A stretch of DNA of 64,000 nt from Haliea sp963974125 (GTDB lineage Bacteria > Pseudomonadota > Gammaproteobacteria > Pseudomonadales > Halieaceae), in contig CAXBCH010000001.1 of the NCBI GenBank assembly GCA_963974125.1, positions 124,001 through 188,000 on the forward strand, read 5' to 3'. A program made the position numbers and the translations under genes. Shown piece by piece: positions 59,561-64,000 of the stretch. The notes below the pieces were generated by a model. The model ran no database searches. It worked only from the letters and a program-made list of their open reading frames with translations, and was not told the origin of the DNA. Every line of letters begins with the position of its first letter. Position 1 is the stretch's first letter.

Positions 59561-60757
59561 GTGCTAGCGATCTACTTCTCGCCGATGCTGCTGGGGCTCA
59601 TGCTGTTGCTGGCGATCGCCGTCGCGGCAACCGCTCTCTGGTACGTCTCCAGGCCCTATGCCGGCCCGGCCTTCTGGATGGCATCCGGCTGGACGCTCAT
59701 TCTCGGGGTGATGCTGTTTATCGGCTTCATGGTGACCGGCAGCCCGGTGCTCAATGTGCTGGGCAACGCCGGACAGCTGGCCGGAGAGGCGCTGTTCCTG
59801 CTCGGTATATTCCGTTTCCTGGGCCGACCCCTGCCCCTCTGGATCGTGCCCGCCAGTGTCGGCCTGATGATGGCGTTCAACATCCGTTACTGGGTGGTCG
59901 ACGGCAACTCCGACTTTCTGCTCGGGGTCTATTCCACCATCGCCGGACTGCTGCCGCTGCAGGCGATCTGGCTGCTGCTGCACAGCCGCGCCGACCGCGC
60001 CACGCGGCCGGCCCAGCTTCTGGTTGGCGTCAGCCTGCTGCTGTATTCGGGGGTCACCCTGCTGCGCGGCTACCATGGCTATCACGACTGGCTTCTGGAT
60101 CGCCCCTATATTCCGCCGCACCAGTCCTTTAGCTACCTGCTGCCCTACAATTTTGCGCTTCCGGCCCTGGTCATGGGGTTTGTTGGCGTCACCCTGATGA
60201 CCATGCAGAGAATTCTCGCGTCAAGCCGGGAGCACGAGGAGCGGGCGCAGCGCCTGGCGACGCGCGATGAACTGACGAATTTGCTCAACCGGCGGGCGTT
60301 CAATGCCATCGCGGAACGCGATCTCCCCCGCGCCCTGCGCCAGCAGCAGCCACTGTGCCTGGCCTTTATCGACCTGGACCATTTCAAGCGCCTGAATGAC
60401 CACCATGGCCATAATTTCGGTGACCAGGTGTTGCGGATGTTTGCCGATAGCTGGCAGGGGCAGCTGCGCGCAAGCGATGTCCTGGCACGCTACGGTGGCG
60501 AGGAGTTCGTGCTGTTGTTGCCGGACACGGACCCCGGCGAGGCCCGGACCTTGCTGGACCGCGCCAGAGCCAGCGTCGCTGCCGCAGATATCCGCGACGG
60601 TGACGTGCCCGTGCCGCTGACCTTCAGTGCGGGGTTGGCGCAGGCGCTTGCGGGGGATGACATCGACAGCCTGCTGGGCCGCGCGGACCAGGCCCTGTAC
60701 CGGGCCAAGACCAGCGGCCGCGACCAGATCGTTGTCTGGGAGCCGGACTCTGTGTAG
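59561..60757 (+). CDS. Diguanylate cyclase with seven-transmembrane-like sensor region
   Basis: A 398-residue membrane protein with six or seven predicted helices in the first 220 residues and a C-terminal GGDEF domain. The signature is YGGEEF with an RASD five residues before it, the product-inhibition I-site, so cyclase activity with feedback is expected. It makes c-di-GMP. It starts at GTG 59561 with a weak ribosome-binding site; an ATG at 59585 is an alternative. Confidence 0.88.
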   Translation: MLAIYFSPMLLGLMLLLAIAVAATALWYVSRPYAGPAFWMASGWTLILGVMLFIGFMVTGSPVLNVLGNAGQLAGEALFLLGIFRFLGRPLPLWIVPASVGLMMAFNIRYWVVDGNSDFLLGVYSTIAGLLPLQAIWLLLHSRADRATRPAQLLVGVSLLLYSGVTLLRGYHGYHDWLLDRPYIPPHQSFSYLLPYNFALPALVMGFVGVTLMTMQRILASSREHEERAQRLATRDELTNLLNRRAFNAIAERDLPRALRQQQPLCLAFIDLDHFKRLNDHHGHNFGDQVLRMFADSWQGQLRASDVLARYGGEEFVLLLPDTDPGEARTLLDRARASVAAADIRDGDVPVPLTFSAGLAQALAGDDIDSLLGRADQALYRAKTSGRDQIVVWEPDSV

Positions 60758-60762
60758 CTGTG

Positions 60763-61383
60763 CTACATGCCCGTGCTGTAAATCTCCAGCGAGGCGTTGC
60801 CGCTTTCTCTTACTTGCCGCAGGGCCAGGGCATACTCCCGCAACAAACGCAGGCAGTAGAGCAGTCGCTCGCTCAGGTACTGCTGGGACTTGGGGTCATT
60901 GTCCTCGCTGTCGGCATTGAACACGGAGCCGACATTGCGCACGATCAGGTGTTCAGGCAGGAAGCAGAGACGGCTGTTCTTGTACCCGCTCATGCGCAGC
61001 TCCGCCACCGGGTAGGCGCCCCCGGCCGAGGCCGAGACCGTCACGATCAGGGCCGGCTTGTGTGCCAGTTCGCCCCCGGCTGCCCACATCAACAGAAAGT
61101 TTTTCAATCCCGCCGGCACCATGCCGTGCCACTCCGGCGAGATAATGACGAGACCGTCGCAACTGTGCAGTTCCTCCCTCAGGGGTTGCAACAGTTGTTG
61201 CCAGTGCTGGTTGTCTTCATCCCACACCCCCTCTTCCCACAGTGGCAGCGGATTGCCACCCAGGTCATAGAACCAGCAACTGTCGCACAGCGCCTGCTGC
61301 GTCAGGGTCTGCTCAATATGGCGACCGACCTTGCTGCTCTGGGAGCCCGGGCGGTGACTGCCGCTGATAACGCCAATCTTCAT
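60763..61383 (-). CDS. NADPH-dependent FMN reductase-like flavoprotein
   Basis: A 206-residue flavodoxin-fold protein: IGVISGSHRPGSQSSKVG (phosphate-binding loop), ISPEWHGMVPAGLKNFL (flavin-contacting loop) and VSASAGGAYPVAELRM. This is the NADPH-dependent FMN reductase/chromate reductase group (ArsH/YieF-like). The ATG at 61383 gives the normal N-terminus; the longer open frame runs into the cysteine synthase. The substrate is unknown. It is 19 bases downstream of the cysteine synthase stop. Confidence 0.85.
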   Translation of the reverse strand: MKIGVISGSHRPGSQSSKVGRHIEQTLTQQALCDSCWFYDLGGNPLPLWEEGVWDEDNQHWQQLLQPLREELHSCDGLVIISPEWHGMVPAGLKNFLLMWAAGGELAHKPALIVTVSASAGGAYPVAELRMSGYKNSRLCFLPEHLIVRNVGSVFNADSEDNDPKSQQYLSERLLYCLRLLREYALALRQVRESGNASLEIYSTGM

Positions 61384-61402
61384 TGTTTTCCTCGCGAGTT
61401 GG

Positions 61403-62410
61403 TCAGACATCGAGCCAGGCCGGCACCGGCAGGCCCTTGTTGTGCAGGAAAGCGGGGTTGAACAGCTTGCTCTGGTAGCGGTTGCCATAGTCACAGAGGA
61501 TGGTGACGATGGTGTGCCCGGGCCCCATGTGTTCCGCCAGTCGTACCGCACCGGCGATATTGATGCCAGCCGAACCACCCAGGCACAGGCCCTCGTGTTG
61601 CAGCAGATCGAACAGTAGCGGCAGGGCTTCCTGGTCGCTGATCATGAACGCGGTGTCCACTTGCGCCGCGGCGATATTGCCGGTGATGTGGTTGATGCCA
61701 ATGCCCTCGACAATGGAATTGCCGGCACTGGCGGCCAGGCGGCCGTCCTGGTAATAGTGGTAGAGCGAGGCGCCCTGGGGGTCGGCCAGGCCAATGGTGA
61801 TGTCAGGCCGGTGAGACTTGAGGGCCGCGGAGACGCCTGCCAGCGTGCCTCCGGTTCCCACCGCGCAGATGAAGCCGTCGACCTTGCCTTCGGTCTGGGC
61901 CCAGATTTCTTCCCCGGTGGTGTCGCGATGCATGGCCATGTTGGCGAGATTGTCGAACTGGCGGGCCCAGACCGCGCCGGCGGGTTCGGAGCCGGCGTAT
62001 TTTTCCGCCAGCCGCTGGGCGGTGTGGATATAGTGCCCGGGCTCGCTGTAGGAGGTCGCTGGCACCAGGTGCAGGTCGGCACCGAGCAATTCCAGGGTGT
62101 CGATCTTTTCCTTGCTCTGGCTGATGGGCATGACCACGGTACTCTTGTAGCCCAGCGCATTTGCCAGCAGGGTCAGGCCGATACCGGTATTGCCCGCAGT
62201 GCCCTCGACAATGCGTCCGCCGGGACGCAGTTCGCCGCTGGCCTCGGCTGCGCGGATAATGCCCAGGGCGGTGCGGTCCTTGACCGAGCCGCCCGGGTTC
62301 ATGAACTCGGCCTTGCCAAAGATGCGGCAGCCGGTACGCTCCGAGACCTCGCGCAGGTAAAGCAACGGTGTGTTGCCGATGAGCTGGGTGACATCTGCGG
62401 CGCTGTGCAA
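61403..62410 (-). CDS. Cysteine synthase-family PLP enzyme (OASS-like)
   Basis: About 335 residues of fold-type II PLP enzyme. The PLP lysine is in NPGGSVKDRTAL, the phosphate loop is GTAGNTGIGLTL, and GTGGTLAGV and GSAGINIAGAVRL are conserved. It makes cysteine from O-acetylserine and sulfide or a related product. The start is uncertain: TTG at 62410 has GGAG 9 bases upstream and begins just before VTQLIGNTPLLYL, where the family normally starts; ATG codons at 62581 or 62566 would add an N-terminal extension that overlaps the opposite-strand cyclase gene. Confidence 0.85.
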   Translation of the reverse strand: MHSAADVTQLIGNTPLLYLREVSERTGCRIFGKAEFMNPGGSVKDRTALGIIRAAEASGELRPGGRIVEGTAGNTGIGLTLLANALGYKSTVVMPISQSKEKIDTLELLGADLHLVPATSYSEPGHYIHTAQRLAEKYAGSEPAGAVWARQFDNLANMAMHRDTTGEEIWAQTEGKVDGFICAVGTGGTLAGVSAALKSHRPDITIGLADPQGASLYHYYQDGRLAASAGNSIVEGIGINHITGNIAAAQVDTAFMISDQEALPLLFDLLQHEGLCLGGSAGINIAGAVRLAEHMGPGHTIVTILCDYGNRYQSKLFNPAFLHNKGLPVPAWLDV

Positions 62411-62540
62411 GGCTTGGGTCTCCGTGACGGGATGGCCGACAGTATGCCATAGCCTCCCCGTGTTTGCCGCTGCCGGGGGTGCTGTGGCATATTCGAGAGT
62501 TCGTGGCGGTCTGGCAGGCTTCAGCAATGGACAACAGGGC

Positions 62541-63584
62541 GTGAACTCGGGACCAAACCCCGACATCGATACCGCCGCCATGGCCTTGCACCTGGCCGAC
62601 GGACGCCGCCTCGAGCTGTCGGTGATGAATTACATCGGTGGCGTCACCGCGCTGGTCGTCACGGGCTTCGCCCTGTACCGCTACCAGACCGGCGACATCA
62701 ATGGCGCTATCATCAATACGGTTATCGTCGCGATTCTCGTGCTCACCCTGTTGCTGGGGCGCTCCCGCCGCTTCGCCCCGCATGCCCTCAATCTGTTTGG
62801 ACTGACCATTACGGCCTCCAGCCTGCTGAGTGCGCTGCTGGTCAGCAGCAACGGCCTGCTCTGGTCCTTCCTGGTTATCTGGATCAATTGCGTGATCTTG
62901 CCGCGAGCCCTGGCTGTGGGCCTCAACGGCCTGGTCATCGTTGCCCTCGCGATAACCACACGGCTGTTCGATTCGGCACTGGAGCAGATCAGCTGGATAA
63001 CCGTTGCCCTGCTGATGGCGGGATTCGGGCTGATCTTTACCGATCAGCTGCGCCAGCAGCGTCGGCTGCTCGCAGAGCAGGCGACGCTGGATCCGCTCAC
63101 CGGCGCCGGCAATCGACGCCTGATGCAGCAGCATCTTGAGGCCACTGTCGCCGAGCGCCGCCGCAACGCGAACTTCAGCAGCACCATCATGGTGATCGAT
63201 CTGGACCTGTTCAAGCAGATCAACGACAACTATGGGCACGAGGCTGGCGACCGGGTGCTGGAGCGCTTTGCCGCCAGCGTGCGTTCGGCCCTGAGGCTTG
63301 AGGACGGCCTGTATCGCATGGGTGGGGAGGAATTCGTGGTCCTGCTGCGGGGCATGTCCGCCGTCACTGCGGCGACCGCCTTGCCGGAGCTGCACGAGAG
63401 ACTCAGTGGCAGCGTGCCGGGCCCCGAGGGCACGATCCGGTTCTCCGCCGGGGCAGCGATACTGAAGTCGGGGGAGGACTGGTCACGCTGGCTGGCCCGG
63501 GCGGACAACGCCCTCTACGAGGCCAAGCAGGCGGGCCGCGACCGTCTTGTTATTGCCGCTGGGGAGCCTGTTCCGGGACTGTAA
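62541..63584 (+). CDS. Membrane-bound diguanylate cyclase
   Basis: About 347 residues with five or six hydrophobic helices and a C-terminal GGDEF domain (MGGEEF; DLDLFKQINDNYGHEAGD). The segment preceding the motif is RLEDGLYRMGGEEF, so the I-site R-x-x-D is RLED, present. It produces c-di-GMP. The start is uncertain: GTG at 62541 follows a weak GGA; ATG at 62580 lacks a ribosome-binding site. The open frame upstream at 62370 lies within the cysteine synthase gene and is unlikely. Confidence 0.84.
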   Translation: MNSGPNPDIDTAAMALHLADGRRLELSVMNYIGGVTALVVTGFALYRYQTGDINGAIINTVIVAILVLTLLLGRSRRFAPHALNLFGLTITASSLLSALLVSSNGLLWSFLVIWINCVILPRALAVGLNGLVIVALAITTRLFDSALEQISWITVALLMAGFGLIFTDQLRQQRRLLAEQATLDPLTGAGNRRLMQQHLEATVAERRRNANFSSTIMVIDLDLFKQINDNYGHEAGDRVLERFAASVRSALRLEDGLYRMGGEEFVVLLRGMSAVTAATALPELHERLSGSVPGPEGTIRFSAGAAILKSGEDWSRWLARADNALYEAKQAGRDRLVIAAGEPVPGL

Positions 63585-64000
63585 AATGCAGTCTGCGAGC
63601 CTTCTGCCCCAGCGCCAGGGCGGCCAGTGCCAGCAGCGCCATGGAGACCAGCATCGGTCGCGGTGAATCCACCAGAAAGAGGCTGACCAGGGCGCCAGCG
63701 GCAGCGGCGATTGCCATCTGGATGAATCCCAGCAGGGCCGAGGCCGTGCCCGCCATCTGCGGGTAAGGCAGCAGGGCAAGACTCATGGCGTGAGGCAGGG
63801 TCAGTCCCAGCCCCGCTGTGTAGAGCATCATGGGTAGCATCAGGGCCAGTACGCTGTGCGGAAACACGGTGGCGGCCGCACCCATGCAGACGCTGGCTGC
63901 CGCCGCGAGAACAGTGCCCAGCAGCAGCACTCGGGGAGATTCCAGGCGGCCCGCCAGACGGGCGCTGAGTGCGCTGCCGCTGATGTAGCCGGCGACCGTG
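63550..64000 (-). CDS. MFS transporter, Bcr/CflA type, C-terminal part (cut by the window edge)
   Basis: The C-terminal 149 residues of a drug-efflux-type MFS protein, open beyond the window end. YISGSALSARLAGR at its start and the helix GLGLTLPHAMSLAL followed by AGTASALLGFIQMAI are typical of Bcr/CflA transporters. Four or five helices are visible. It probably exports drugs or metabolites. The stop lies 35 bases inside the end of the convergent diguanylate cyclase gene. Confidence 0.82.
   Translation of the reverse strand, partial: TVAGYISGSALSARLAGRLESPRVLLLGTVLAAAASVCMGAAATVFPHSVLALMLPMMLYTAGLGLTLPHAMSLALLPYPQMAGTASALLGFIQMAIAAAAGALVSLFLVDSPRPMLVSMALLALAALALGQKARRLHFTVPEQAPQRQ

Noticed and set aside
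1..64000. CRISPR arrays, prophage genes, insertion sequences
   Set aside because: No regularly spaced repeats, integrases or transposases were seen; the intein is the only clear mobile element.

Overview
The window is GC-rich, densely coded DNA of a gammaproteobacterium. It opens inside the 3' end of gyrB and closes inside a Bcr/CflA-type MFS transporter gene. Gene order and content resemble the origin-proximal regions of Pseudomonas: gyrB; glyQ-glyS; def-fmt-rsmB-trkA-trkH divergent from a tsaP-like LysM gene and dprA; tsaC, hemF, aroE; the coxBAC block; and polA / small RNA / engB / cytochrome c5 / cytochrome c4 / dsbA. NrdJab, several diguanylate cyclases, a Rieske oxygenase, a thiolase-DUF35 pair and a P450 would suit a marine Halieaceae/Cellvibrionales-type bacterium. 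That placement is inference from gene content; no rRNA or tRNA gene was recognised.

Layout. 1-4.7 kb: gyrB end, an islet with a nucleotidyltransferase-fold gene behind three copies of a 9-bp repeat, a Rieske oxygenase divergent from a TetR regulator with two operator-like palindromes, and a MOSC protein. 4.6-9.1 kb (minus strand): an apparent copper-handling operon (Cys/His-rich exported protein, TolC-like lipoprotein, Tat-exported multicopper oxidase, MgtC/DUF4010 membrane protein). 9.2-11.6 kb: a TauE/SafE permease and a thiolase-DUF35 pair. 11.9-15.9 kb: class II ribonucleotide reductase nrdJa, interrupted by a 375-residue LAGLIDADG intein placed exactly before the thiyl-radical cysteine, then nrdJb. 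15.9-25.8 kb: a degenerate sigma-54-activator-like protein and a compact Pil-Chp-type chemosensory operon (PilG-, PilI- and PilJ-like proteins, a ChpA-like kinase split into two genes, a ChpC-like CheW). 26-40.7 kb: rmuC, glyQS, djlA, trkAH, rsmB, fmt, def, tsaP-like, dprA and a secreted protein with a sortase-like C-terminal tail. 40.9-45.9 kb: purE, tsaC, hemF, aroE, gamma-carbonic anhydrase, yheV and a P450. 46-54.1 kb: aa3-type cytochrome c oxidase with assembly factors (Cox11, SURF1, CyoE, SCO) but no ctaA. 54.1-64 kb: polA, a sigma-E-type promoter driving an ErsA/Spot42-position small RNA, engB, cytochromes c5 and c4, dsbA, two diguanylate cyclases, an FMN reductase, a cysteine synthase and the MFS fragment.

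How the genes work together. Three themes recur. Respiration and envelope redox: cox genes, their assembly factors, cytochromes c4/c5 and DsbA. Surface behaviour: the Chp-like system, the TsaP-like protein and c-di-GMP enzymes. Envelope-stress control: a near-consensus sigma-E/AlgU promoter at the small RNA and a weaker one at dsbA. The points most worth a second look are the intein, the stress-promoter small RNA, the split and reduced Chp system, and the missing ctaA.
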